A stretch of DNA of 64,000 nt from Anthonomus grandis grandis. Taxonomy: Eukaryota > Arthropoda > Insecta > Coleoptera > Curculionidae. The notes under the pieces were generated by a model that was not told the DNA's origin, did no database searches, and saw only the letters and a program-made list of their open reading frames with translations. The stretch's first letter is position 1. Every line of letters starts with the position of its first letter. The stretch lies in the NCBI RefSeq assembly GCF_022605725.1, contig NC_065548.1, positions 4,249,644-4,313,643 on the forward strand, given 5' to 3'. The position numbers were made by a program, and so were the translations under genes. This document shows, piece after piece, positions 54,340 through 64,000 of the stretch.

Positions 54340-56395
54340 ATGTTAATAGTGAGTGTGTGAGTGTGTTTTATGTTATGTTAATGAGTCAGCTATTCGGAGT
54401 GATCCAAAGCAATTCTGGAGGTTCATTCACCTTAAACGAAACAACTCTCACATTCCAGGTTCTATGAGCTATAAAGATACCACTGTTGTGGGTCCTAAAA
54501 GTATTGTAAATGCTTTTTCTGATTTTTTCAGGAGTGTTTATGTTGAGTCCTCTATTGCTCAGCCCAAAGAATCTGATACATATGGTTCAGACAACATTTT
54601 GGTCCAATCTTTTGTTGAGGCAGATGTAAGAAAAGCTTTACAGAAGTTAAAAAACAAAGAAACTGCGGGGCCTGACTAAATACCTTCATTTCTTTTGTGT
54701 GACTGTGCATCGGCCCTGGCTGTACCACTCTTACAAATCTTCAACTTATCACTCAAGACCAATACATTTCCGGAAGAGTGGAAAAAGGCTAAAATATGTC
54801 CAGTGTTTAAGAGTGGCGACCATGGCAGAATAGAGAACTACAGACTGGTGTCAATTCTCTCTAATTTTTCGAAGGCCTTTGAGATATGTGTGCATGATAA
54901 ATTGTCTCCTCAAATTAAGCACATAATTACAGAAAAGTAGCATGGTTTCTTTCAGAAAAGATCTACTGTCACTAATATGGCTTGTTTCTTGGAAACAGCA
55001 TATCTAGCTATAAATCAGAAAAGCCAGTTGGATGTGCTGTACACAGACTTCTCGAAGGCTTTTGATCGGCTGGATCACGGTTTGCTGGCACGGAAGCTGG
55101 CTTTGGCTGGATTTCATCCTTGTCTGGTGGAGTTCTTCATCTCATATCTGACTGACAGGCTTCAGTATGTTGAATTTAATGGTTTTGGGTCTGAGTATTA
55201 CGTGGCTTCGAGTGGTGCGCCCCAAGGCAGTAACCTCGCCCCAATGCTGTTCGATCTATTTATTAATGATTTAGTTGATTGTATGGAGAGTTTCTGTCTT
55301 TTATTTGCTGAAGATCTGAAGTTGTTTCATATAATTCGTACTATGCTGGACTGCCTGAAGCTACAAGAGGACATGAATAGGGTCTTTGAATGGTGTGAAA
55401 GAAATAAACTACCCCTAAACTGTGACAAATGTAAAAAATGACAATTTCCATTCTCCATGAAGAGATTTTATACCCATATATATTGAGTGGTTCTCAGTTG
55501 CTAGACTGTTCTTCAGTGAAGGATTTGGGCATTGAAGTAGATAAGAGGCTCACATTCAACCAGCATGTAGCACAGGTCACTGGTTCAACCTTAAAATCCC
55601 TCGGGTTTATACTAAGGTCAACTTCTCAATTTAAGAATATATCCAGCTTGACTGTATTGTACAATTCATTAGTAAAGTCTAAATTAATGTATGGCTCTAT
55701 GTTGTGGTTCCCCATCTATGATGTTCATGTTAACAGACTGGAGTATGTACAGCGCAGATTCTTAAAGTTACTTTCTGTTAAGTTGGATGGAGTATATCCA
55801 GTAAGAGATGTGGAACGGGAGTACCTGCTGAATAGATTCAACTATTTGTCACTAAAGCAAAATACTATTCTCTCTAGTCAGATATTTTTATATAAACTTT
55901 GCAATAATAAAATTGATTGTTCCAAGCTCTTAGAGAGGTTACCTCTATTTGTTCCTTCTGCCAATACAAGGAGGCACCATATATTTTATCCCTCTCTTAA
56001 CTTAACAAATCTGTCCAGCAAAGCTCCACTGTGCCGTGCTCTACATGGTATAATCAGATGAATGCTATAGATGTCGACATCTTTAGCAGCACTGAATATG
56101 TTTTTAAAAAAAGGATGTGTTCCTCTCTTAATTTGAATGATACCTGATTATTTTCCTGTGATTGTATTATTTGGTTAGTGTGTCTTATATTCTTACAATT
56201 ATGCTATTGTTCTAAATTTTAAATTTTGTTATCACTCTATATTGGATCTTATATTATTTTTTTATATAATTTTTTTTGTAGTACTTATTTAAGGTGCTTA
56301 TAACTTGTACTGTTTTAATTTTAATTATTTCGATTGTCTTGTAATTGGGAATTTTCCTGTTGGACAATAAACTATTTGAATTTGAATTTGAACAT
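54340..56395 (+). mobile_element. LINE with reverse transcriptase, TTTGAA-type tail
   Basis: 5'-truncated non-LTR retrotransposon, antisense to wts in its first intron. The 3' end is AATAAACTATTTGAATTTGA, a short tandem TTTGAA tail at 56371-56393. Confidence 0.85.
54353..56061 (+). pseudogene. LINE ORF2 reverse transcriptase, stop codons and frameshift
   Basis: DPKQFWRFIHLKR opens the region. LQKLKNKETAGPD, then TAA at 54677, IPSFLL, KICPVFKSGDHGRIENY, a TAG at 54938, LDVLYTDFSKAFDRLDHG (first RT Asp), GAPQGSNLAPMLFDLFI and LFAEDLKLF. FAED replaces the usual FADD, so the first Asp of the catalytic pair is Glu. After a frame change near 55438, VKDLGIEVDKRLTFNQHV and YVQRRFLKLLS lead to a C-terminus at 56061. 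Jockey/CR1-like. Confidence 0.88.
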
Positions 56396-56539
56396 TATGA
56401 TACTCAACATTTCTACTGTCTTGTGGAATAATATATGTGGAGGCGGTTTTGATGGACCAATCATGATGTCCCTCTAATCAGAAATTGGTGTGACTAATAA
56501 ATTTAGATTCAAAATTTCCAAAAGAAACATCATTTCTTT

Positions 56540-56800
56540 TAAGTATACTGTAGATCCAGTTTATCTAGGAGATCCAACTTTAGCCAGTACTGTTGGTTGA
56601 ACTAAATTTCTAGGATTACAAATTGATAATAAATTAAAATTGGAACTACTTAATGGAAAACTGGCATCCAACAGCTTCCCCTCAAGATTAATTATTATTC
56701 TCTAATGAATTGAATAAACCGAGGAATAAACACATTATAAAACAAGCATATTTTAAATTAATAGAATCGAATTTAGATTATGGTATATGTTTACTACTTA
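56540..56800 (+). pseudogene. LINE RT C-terminal scrap
   Basis: TKFLGLQIDNKLKLE resembles the VKFLGIxIDxxLxW motif after the RT palm; further pieces are stop-ridden. Confidence 0.5.
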
Positions 56801-56804
56801 TTGT

Positions 56805-57615
56805 ATATTGTTTCATCTGACATGTATTTCTCAATCACTTTTAAGTCATACTTTTTACAGTCACAATAATGTGATATATTTTGGATGTCTTTGCAGGGTC
56901 AATACCATGCTGATGACATTCTTTCATTCATTTACTTATTACTGCTTTTTTAAAATCTTGATATTTGTAAAGAACCTCTATCATTTTTTTATTGTCTAAA
57001 TTATATTATTTAAGGCTTCTAAGTGAATTAATTATAATTATTACTTTTCGATATCAACAGCAAATAAAAAAATAAACATACCCAGTATCTCTTGGTAAAA
57101 TATGATCAAAATCTTTTAATGCAAGCAAACTGCACATAAGGTTTTAACTATGACCCTTGATTAAATCTGTTGCATTCCTATGAATAAGCTGAAATAATCA
57201 GTATCAATCATATTAAAAGTAAATTTGAAGTTGCAGCAGATTTCATCAAAAAAAATGAAGCAATAAATACCTGATAACAACATATTTCTATCATAAGTCA
57301 TATCCTCAGTTCAGTATACTGTACTTACAACTACAATTGAATCTACTAAATCCTGGGATTTATATGCAGAAAAAAATGGTCTTGAAAAGGAGAAGTAGCA
57401 GAGTATTGTATTACCAAATAATTTAAATTCTTTTGCTTGGGGCAAAGTGTATGTGTATAATACTCTTGACAGGCAGCAGTAATGTGAAAATTTTTGGCAT
57501 TCCAATGTACTTAATCTATAAGAAATCGTTGGAATTCCAAAGGGGAATCGTTCAGCGATAATAACTCCCATCCCCCATCACTGCTATATTTATATATTTG
57601 CACTCTGGCAATGTT
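56805..57615. other. Sequence without recognisable features
   Basis: AT-rich, inside the proposed first intron of wts. Confidence 0.3.
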
Positions 57616-57621
57616 AATTAC

Positions 57622-57870
57622 CTCTAGAAATGCAAAAATAAATTAGAATCTGCTAGTTGGGAGATTGACAGATTTTTGTGTCAACCTTCCGAATTCTGCA
57701 ACACTATTGGGGCCGCGGGGGGCCACCGTGACACTATTAACACTTTCTGCGATTCTACGGACGTTCGTCAATCACTATCAGTCCACATTTTACGCTTTTC
57801 AAAAGGCAAAATAAAGAAAAATTAAACTGAAAACAAAGAAAACCCCTCAATATTTAGATGTCGGCCATTT
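57622..57870 (-). promoter_or_regulatory. wts: Candidate 5' untranslated exon and promoter region of wts
   Basis: Read leftwards, the sequence ends at 57622 with a good donor (AGAG then GTAATT). Spliced to the acceptor at 53804 it gives an in-frame TAG eleven codons before the ATG at 53801, which supports that ATG as the start. The block at 57710-57730 is GC-rich, unlike its AT-rich surroundings. Further right, 58080-58160 is also GC-rich and 58391-58397 contains ATGGCGGC, a YY1/Pleiohomeotic-like core. The exon's left boundary is inferred from splice consensus; its right boundary and the transcription start are guesses. Confidence 0.35.
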
Positions 57871-57899
57871 TACTCAGTGTCAAATTCCATATGCTACCA

Positions 57900-58440
57900 A
57901 CCGCAAGAAAAAAAATGTCAATTTATAATTCTCGTATTTGTTACAAATCGAATGCAGGTTTATCGTTAATTAAAGCCAAGTAATTTAGGAAGTTTATTTT
58001 ATTAATTTTTAATTTAATTTATGGCGTTCTAAGGCCAAAAGTTTAAAAGTAAATAATTTTTTTTTCGGTTTGTCATGTTGGCCACGATGGTTCTCCGGTG
58101 ACAAGGCGACATTCCGGAACATTGGCGTGTCAAGGAAACCGCAGTTTACCAGCGGCGTATCGTTAAAAAAGTTTCTAGCTTAAATTAAATTAGACGTAAA
58201 CATTGAATATACTCAATGCATTAAGTTAAAAAACGTAGTAATTGGTGTTTAAAAGGTTTGTACCTAAAACCCGACTAAAGAGCGACTGAGATAGCTTGAC
58301 GCAATTTATTGAGAGTTCACGATAGCAAGATTTAAAATGGCTGACGGGTGCCATCTTGTAAAGGCACTGGAATGAAGCCAAAAGAACAAAATGGCGGCAT
58401 TTTTAATTGTGCAAAGCTTTTAAGCTTAATTCTAGGTTTT
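57900..58440. other. Upstream region of wts, possible regulatory sequence
   Basis: GC-richer at 58080-58160. ATGGCTGACGGGTGCC at 58337 and ATGGCGGC at 58391 are embedded in otherwise AT-rich DNA. No coding is apparent. Confidence 0.25.
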
Positions 58441-58449
58441 ATTCCTTGT

Positions 58450-58650
58450 AACTGTTCAGCAGTTTCGTTTACTATTGTGCCTTAATACATATTTGTTATG
58501 TTGAGCTATTTTATTTGGAATGTTATCAATTTTTTTGCTCCGTGATACCCATATAATATACTTTGTTTTCTTCAAATTTATATTGAGTTCATGTCGTATA
58601 CAAGAGTCATGTATTCTTTGCAGCAGATTCTGCAGATCCTCAATTACCAA
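58450..58650 (-). pseudogene. LINE RT fragment
   Basis: LQNLLQRIHDSCIRHELNIN then LKKTKYIIWVSRS is the block following the RT active site (GLxINxxKTK). About 65 codons. Confidence 0.6.
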
Positions 58651-59044
58651 GTTTGGCTAGTGTTTACATGAGAGGATTGAGATTAAACAGCTGTTTACCA
58701 TTGCCAACCTAGGACAAAAAAAGTTGGTGGTTCTGACTAGTTAGTTAATTACTTGCAAAGTTGACTAGTTTAACAAGTGATAACAAAATTATTTGGCAAA
58801 AACTCCATTAAACTAGTATATAGATTTCCATTAAACCACTATTTTAATAGCTTGTATAAACTTGGTAAAAGATGTAATATGTTCCTACCACTGTACGTTG
58901 AAATCATATGAGATCGTGGAATCGAATTTCGAAATAAAGATTTTGAAGACTTTTACAAACTCTATAAAACAAGTTTACATCATGCCATTGCAAAGAAATA
59001 GTAATGATTCCATTAATCTGTAATATAAGCTTATTATCGTTGTC

Positions 59045-59247
59045 TTAAATAGGAACACAGAATCGTGCTATACTTAGTTATAAGAGCTCCATTGATAGTG
59101 TAACCAAATTCACTCCTTTTGAAATTGTTAAAGGTCCTTTAAATGACACCAAACCCTTAGATCTTAATGATCATTTCATTGTTTCTAAAATTTGCCAAAA
59201 GATTTACGATAATAAGGCACAAATATATAAATATTCAAGCAATTAAT
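59045..59247 (+). pseudogene. Gypsy integrase C-terminal fragment
   Basis: AILSYKSSIDSVTKFTPFEI followed by VKGPLND matches the YNxSxHSxTxxTPFExxxG block near the end of Gypsy integrase cores. It ends at TAA about 59245. No LTRs seen nearby. Confidence 0.65.
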
Positions 59248-59349
59248 AAATTATAGATAAAACTTTTTGTGTTCAACTCATGTCAAGACATCTTCGCCCT
59301 TAATATATCTAATTTTGAATAAATTCTATTATGGCTAATAGTTAAGCTA

Positions 59350-62340
59350 ATATTATTATGGCTTATCAGTAAGATCGTTTAGGATACAGAACTGTTTGAG
59401 GTTTATTGAGTAGCGTTACCATTATAAATTGGAACCACTCTTTAGGTATTACGACTGTACTATATACAGCGATTAAAGATCAAGAATTATGTCGAGAGAT
59501 ATATTTAATCAGTACTATATTGAGAAATATAATTGTACTTACCACTGGAGATAGAAAATGTGGAAACCAAAACACTACCATTAGAGAAGCATTTTGAATA
59601 TTCAGTCACCAAATTTATTGTTAATCAAAAAACCTTTTATGTTGTCAGCTTATACAGATCACCTACTGGTGACCCTGATGTTTTTCTTCATAAAATTCAA
59701 GAACTATTGGATGAGTTATGTACATGTAATAAGTCTTTTATATTCTGTGGTGACTATAATTTTAATTTTGCAGGTCCTGACTTGGTTGCAGACTCGTTGA
59801 GGCATGTGTTTCTGAGTTATGGTTTGGATGATCGTGTGCAGGGCATTACAAGACCGGGCATTCAAGACGGTAGCCTGATTGATAATGTATTTACAAATAT
59901 ACAGAAAAATCATTCAAACTGCAGTAACTATACTACCAGTTTCCTGGATCATTATGGTCAGCTATTTAAATTTAAAGCGGTGAGTACCCATCCAAACGTG
60001 ACCTACACGAAGCGACGTTTTTTTACTTCTAAAAACATATCAAATTTTGTCAACTTACTACAGAATGAATTATGGGAGAGAGTTCAGAATGCCAAGACAG
60101 TTGATTCAAAATACGATGCTTTTTCAAGTACTTTCCAATATTATTTTAATGAAGCATTTCCTCTGTGTACTTCAAGAGTTCAAAAATCATTCACAGCAAT
60201 GGGTCAATTCTGACATAAAAGAGTTCAAAAATTATATTACCGATTTGTATATTTGGGCAAGACGAACTAAATCAGAAGTTGCTTATCAGCATTATAAAAG
60301 TGAAAGAAAGAATTACGCAGGTTTTTATCTAATTATAAAAAGTCAATAAACAACAGCAGGATTACAAACTCAAAAAATAAGAATAAAACAGCTCGGTCAA
60401 TCATAAATTCTCAATCAAATAAAAGTAAGAAATCGCAACCAATCAAACTAAAATCAGAATCGGGTGACTTGGTAGTTGATCCGGAAAGGATTGCGGAGGC
60501 TTTCTCTCAGCATTTTAAATTAAACCCTGATCCCGGCAACAAGGTTCGTGGGTAGATAGTGGATGATGTGCTATGTCCGGACACTTTATACCTGTTTCCT
60601 ACAAGTGAACAAAAAATCTTCAATATTATTATGCATTTACCCAATAAATATTCATCAGGACTGGACGAAGTACCTGTTTTTTTACTCAAAAAAGTTGCTA
60701 GCCTTATCAAAAAGCCATTAAATGTAATAATGAACTGTTGTTTTGAAACAGGCATATTCCCTGACCAACTTAAAAAGGCAAAAATAGTACCAGTACTTAA
60801 AAAGGGTAGCCCTCAAGAAATAAAAAACTACAGACCGGTATCACTACTTCCGTCGGTGTCGAAGATCTTTGAGAGATCGATCTACAATAGGCTTGTTGAG
60901 TTCTTAGAACAAAAAAAGAATTTTTCATGTCAGCATGGTTTTAGGAAATCAAAATCTACAGAATTAGCAATCTTTAAGACAATAGAATTTATTGCAAATC
61001 AGATTGATAAAAACGAACAGGTAGCTGGCCTGTATTTCGATGTTTCAAGGGCCTTTGACACTATTGATCATGAAATTCTTTTCCTTACATTAGAAAAATA
61101 TGGCATTAGAGGTCAGGGTTTACAACTTTTAAAATCTTATTTAAATAACAGAGAGCAAATTGTTGGTGTCACAGATGGGGGGAAAACGACATACTCTCTT
61201 CCAGCAAAGCTAACACAGGGAGTACCCAGGGTTCTATTTTGGGCCCTGTGTTATTCCTTTTTTATGTTAATAACTTAAATGCAAATATATTAGCTGATCT
61301 AGTTAGTCAGTTCGCTGATGACTCATCGGTGCTGGAAAGCGGTTCCATCCAGAATGTGATCTCAATAAAATGCTCTCAAGTAGCTGAACAAATGAAAAAA
61401 TGGTGTGAAGAAAAAAAACTTAAATAAAATACTGAAAAAAATTAAATACTGAAAAAACTGGCCTGCTTACATTTTCTAAATTCAAAAAAGACACATCACT
61501 CTATGTAAAAGTTAATGGAAGGTCTATAGAGTGTTTGAGCAATATTAAATTCTTGGGAATACACTTGGATGGATGTCTTAGTTACGAAAAACACATAAAT
61601 TACTTAACATCGAAACTGAGCACCCTCTGTGGTCTTCTTCGTAGACTCAGGGATCAACTATCAATAGAAACCATTAAGATTTTTTACTTTTCAAACATTC
61701 AGTCGGTGCTGAATTATGGCATCATGTTTTGGGGTAGTGGAAGGGATGCCCAAAATATTTTTAAGGCGCAAAAACGAATAATTTGGTGCATATTTGGACT
61801 CGCTCCCAGAACATCATGTGAGGAGTATTTTGATGGTTTCGGTGTACTTATTGCCCCATCACTATACTTTTTATCACTTGTGATGTTCATTAAGAAGCAT
61901 CCTCAGTTATTTCCAACAAATCAGGATGGGTACTCACGAGACATGACGACCATAACAAGAAACAGAGAAGCTCTTGGAATACCTGCACACGGGTCAGCTT
62001 TCTTTGAAAGAAGCCCCCAACTTATCGAGCAGTAAAGGCATACCACATGTTACCGGCGGGTCTGCGACAGATTCAGAGCCGTAATTTATTTTAACAGAGT
62101 GTTAAGCGATTTCTTATTGAAAAAAGGTTCTACTCTTTTTAAATAAGAATAATTTTTAAGTTTTGTGTATACGGGGTATTTGTTGATTTTAACGTATTAC
62201 TTTATAATTTTGTTTATTTTGAAAAAAAATGTTTTAGATCTTTTTAACTTAGGTCATAAGATTTTAATTCGAGTCAAAATTTGTTGACGTTACTTTGTCT
62301 TTTTATTAAGGATTTTGATGGCAATAAAGGAATTTATTTA
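59350..62340 (+). mobile_element. LINE with endonuclease and reverse transcriptase
   Basis: A non-LTR element upstream of wts, with an AP-type endonuclease, linker and RT readable over 2.7 kb. It ends AATAAAGGAATTTATTTATT near 62330. The true 5' end is uncertain. Confidence 0.85.
59400..62110 (+). pseudogene. LINE ORF2 (EN + RT), several frame changes
   Basis: Endonuclease: FYVVSLYRSPTGDPDVF, IFCGDYNFNFAG (active-site Asp/Asn) and DGSLIDNVFTN, FLDHYGQLF (SDH-like box). RT: LPNKYSSGLDEVPVFLL, KIVPVLKKGSPQEIKNYRPV, VAGLYFDVSRAFDTIDHEIL, LTQGVP, then in another frame GPVLFLFYVNNL and QFADDSS with both catalytic Asp. The C-terminus includes IKFLGIHLDGCLSYEKHI and YGIMFWGSG. Frame changes near 60210, 61235 and 61440 and a stop near 60555 break it. 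The catalytic residues are all preserved, so it died recently relative to other LINEs here. Confidence 0.9.
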
Positions 62341-62359
62341 TTTTTTTTTAATTTTTTAA

Positions 62360-62760
62360 AATATATATTTTGTTCATGTTTAAGAGACTAGGCAAATATT
62401 TTTGAAATATTGGAAACAGTTTTATCCAAGAAACTACATTGTTTTTTACTTAAAATTGGGCTTAAATTGCAAGAATAAATACCAAAAATTCAAGTTTTCC
62501 AAATATATGTTATTTATAATTTTCCAGGCAGTTAAAAAAGTATTTCTTATTTCTTTCAGGCAGTTGAAGGTATTTTTGTCCCTTGGAAACAGGTTTGTTC
62601 AAGAAATTATATTTTATCTACTTTAAATTGAATTTTAAATTCCAAGGTGTAATTAAAGTTAGTTCAGTTTTTCAGATAGATCTGGTTAATATTAAAGATT
62701 TTCCAGGCAGTTAAAATAGGTTTTTCTTCCAGGCATGCGAACCCTATTTTTTGCCTAAAA
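62360..62760. repeat. Degenerate repeats with TTCCAGGCAGTTAAA
   Basis: TTTTCCAGGCAGTTAAA occurs at 62521 and 62700 and shorter variants near 62560 and 62729, alternating with TTGGAAACAG (62410, 62583). The same TTCCAGGCA word recurs at 51340-51560 in the tandem array. Confidence 0.5.
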
Positions 62761-62944
62761 ATCTATATTAAATAACAGTAATTTACCGTGGAGGTCTGGG
62801 GCAAAAAAACGTTCAAAAAATAATTCAGAATTTTCAATAAGTACTTATTTTTATTTCATCTAGTTTTTATACTTTAACACTATGTAATTTTATACTTTGT
62901 TTGACAGAGTCCTTAAGTTAGAATAAACACTTATTTTATAGTAA

Positions 62945-64000
62945 AGGGTGTTTTTTTTAGAGGTTTGGATTTTAAGTTGTCAAAACTGTTTCTGGTGATT
63001 GTCAATTTGACAGTTGGTGGTGTATTCGTGGTCAGTACAGTTTGCCATTTCACAATGAATAGACTTACTCCAGAACAACGCTTTCAAATTGTGCAAATAT
63101 ATTTTCAAAATCATAGTTCAATTCGCGAAACTTACCGTGCGCTGCTTCCATTTTACGGTCGACATAATCGGCCATCCGAGCAAGTTATTCGAAAAACCAT
63201 GGATCGTTTTCGTACCACGCATACTCTAGTTGATAATACGCATCCACAAAGACGCCACACAGTACGCACAGAAGAAGTCATTGCTGCTGTGGAGCATAGT
63301 GTTGAAGAGGACCCGAATGAGTCGGCTGTGGGCCGATTGGGGCTGTGCCCATCCACTTTGTGGAAGATTTTGCGGCAAGATATTGGCTTGCGAGCTTACA
63401 AGATCCAACTTGTGCAAGAACTGAAACCGCGTGACCATTATGGGCGCCGTACGTTCGGTGAATGGGCGGAAAACAGTATTCAGCTTGACCCATTTTTTCA
63501 ATCCATTTTGTTCAGCGATGAGGCTCATTTTTGGTTGAATGGCTTCGTCAATAAGCAAAATTGCCGAATTTGGAGTGGAGAAAATCCAGAAGCTTTTGTT
63601 GAGACGCCCTTACATCCATTAAAAGTCACAGTTTGGTGCGCTTTATGGTCAGGAGGAATCATTGCCCCATATTTTTTTAAAGATGATAACGACCAGAATG
63701 TTACAGTCAATGGAGAACGTTATAGAGCCATGATTGCCGACTTTTTTGTTCCTCAGTTGAACCGACTGGATGTGGCAGAGTTTTGGTTTCAACAAAGATG
63801 GTGCAACATGCCACACAGCGCGTGACTCTATCGATTTATTGCGGGAAACATTCCATGATCGCATGATTTCACGCAATGGACCTGTGAACTGGCCTCCAAG
63901 ATCGTGTGATCTCACACCCCTGGATTACTTTCTTTGGGGATATGTGAAGTCACATGTCTTCAAAGATAAACCACAGACGTTGGATCACTTGGAAGCAAAC
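62945..64000 (+). mobile_element. Mariner-type DD41D element, right end beyond the window
   Basis: A presumed left terminus AGGGTGTTTTTTTTAGAG begins near 62945. The transposase runs to the window edge, so the right end is not seen. Confidence 0.7.
63055..64000 (+). pseudogene. DD41D-type mariner transposase, one-base insertion, truncated by window
   Basis: ATG at 63055: MNRLTPEQRFQIVQIYFQNH, HTH blocks including RPSEQVIRKTMDRF and LGLCPSTLWKILRQDIGL, then SILFSDEAHFWLNGFVN, KVTVWCALWSGGIIAPYFF. An extra A in 63793-63796 disrupts QQDGATCHTA; the next frame continues RETFHDRMISRNGPVNWPP and LTPLDYFLWGYVKSHVF. The second and third Asp are 41 residues apart. Otherwise fully open, and the whole HTH-to-DDE order is intact. 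Confidence 0.9.

Noticed and set aside
63153..63915. Minus-strand frames over the right-end mariner transposase
   Set aside because: Shadows of the plus-strand transposase.
1..64000. CRISPR arrays, bacterial operons, rRNA or tRNA genes
   Set aside because: None seen; splice sites and retroelements show eukaryotic DNA. The regular repeats present are satellite-like or transposon ends.

Overview
This window is AT-rich nuclear DNA from an insect. It has spliced genes with GT-AG introns, degenerate Tc1/mariner, hAT, Transib, Mutator-like, piggyBac, P and Tigger DNA transposons, many non-LTR retrotransposon fragments and a Gypsy relic. The order cannot be fixed from sequence alone; a beetle or another holometabolous insect is a reasonable guess.

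Only one host gene is recognisable: warts (wts, the LATS-type NDR kinase of the Hippo pathway). It lies on the minus strand and runs right to left across nearly the whole window. Fifteen coding exons carry about 1062 codons, from an initiator Met at 53801 to the AGC hydrophobic motif at 2665. A probable 5' untranslated exon ends at 57622, and the last coding exon lies left of position 1. The order is: conserved N-terminal box and UBA-like region (53.15-53.80 kb), proline/glycine-rich PPxY region (48.98-37.55 kb), MOB-binding helix and start of the kinase (30.72-30.04 kb), kinase core (21.02-20.60 and 10.53-9.81 kb), AGC tail (2.83-2.67 kb). Very short introns (58-283 bp) alternate with long ones (3.9-10 kb).

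The long introns are filled with mobile elements, several with exact ends. These are a hAT element nested in a Tc1 element (6651-9040, 8-bp target duplication), a RAG1-related Transib element (12175-15542, 5-bp duplication), a Mutator-like element (17911-20258, 9-bp duplication), a long-TIR mariner-type element inserted into another transposase gene (32107-34448, TA), and a Tigger element (39111-40746, TA). Others are a piggyBac element (about 24298-26567), a P/THAP element (3723-5467), an internally deleted Gypsy element (27199-29274), and LINE pieces in both orientations. LINEs with readable endonuclease/RT domains lie at 54.34-56.40 and 59.35-62.34 kb, and a second DD41D mariner-type element runs off the right edge.

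The least expected signal is a pair of inverted-repeat units in wts introns (47.32-47.64 and 51.68-51.88 kb). Their arms carry hammerhead-ribozyme cores (CTGANGA, stem II, GAAAC, short CAC/GTG stem III, pairing stem I). One copy, at 47546-47583, has every core element. These look like Penelope-like-element terminal repeats or retrozyme-like elements without a reverse transcriptase. Both copies oriented with wts transcription have damaged cores.
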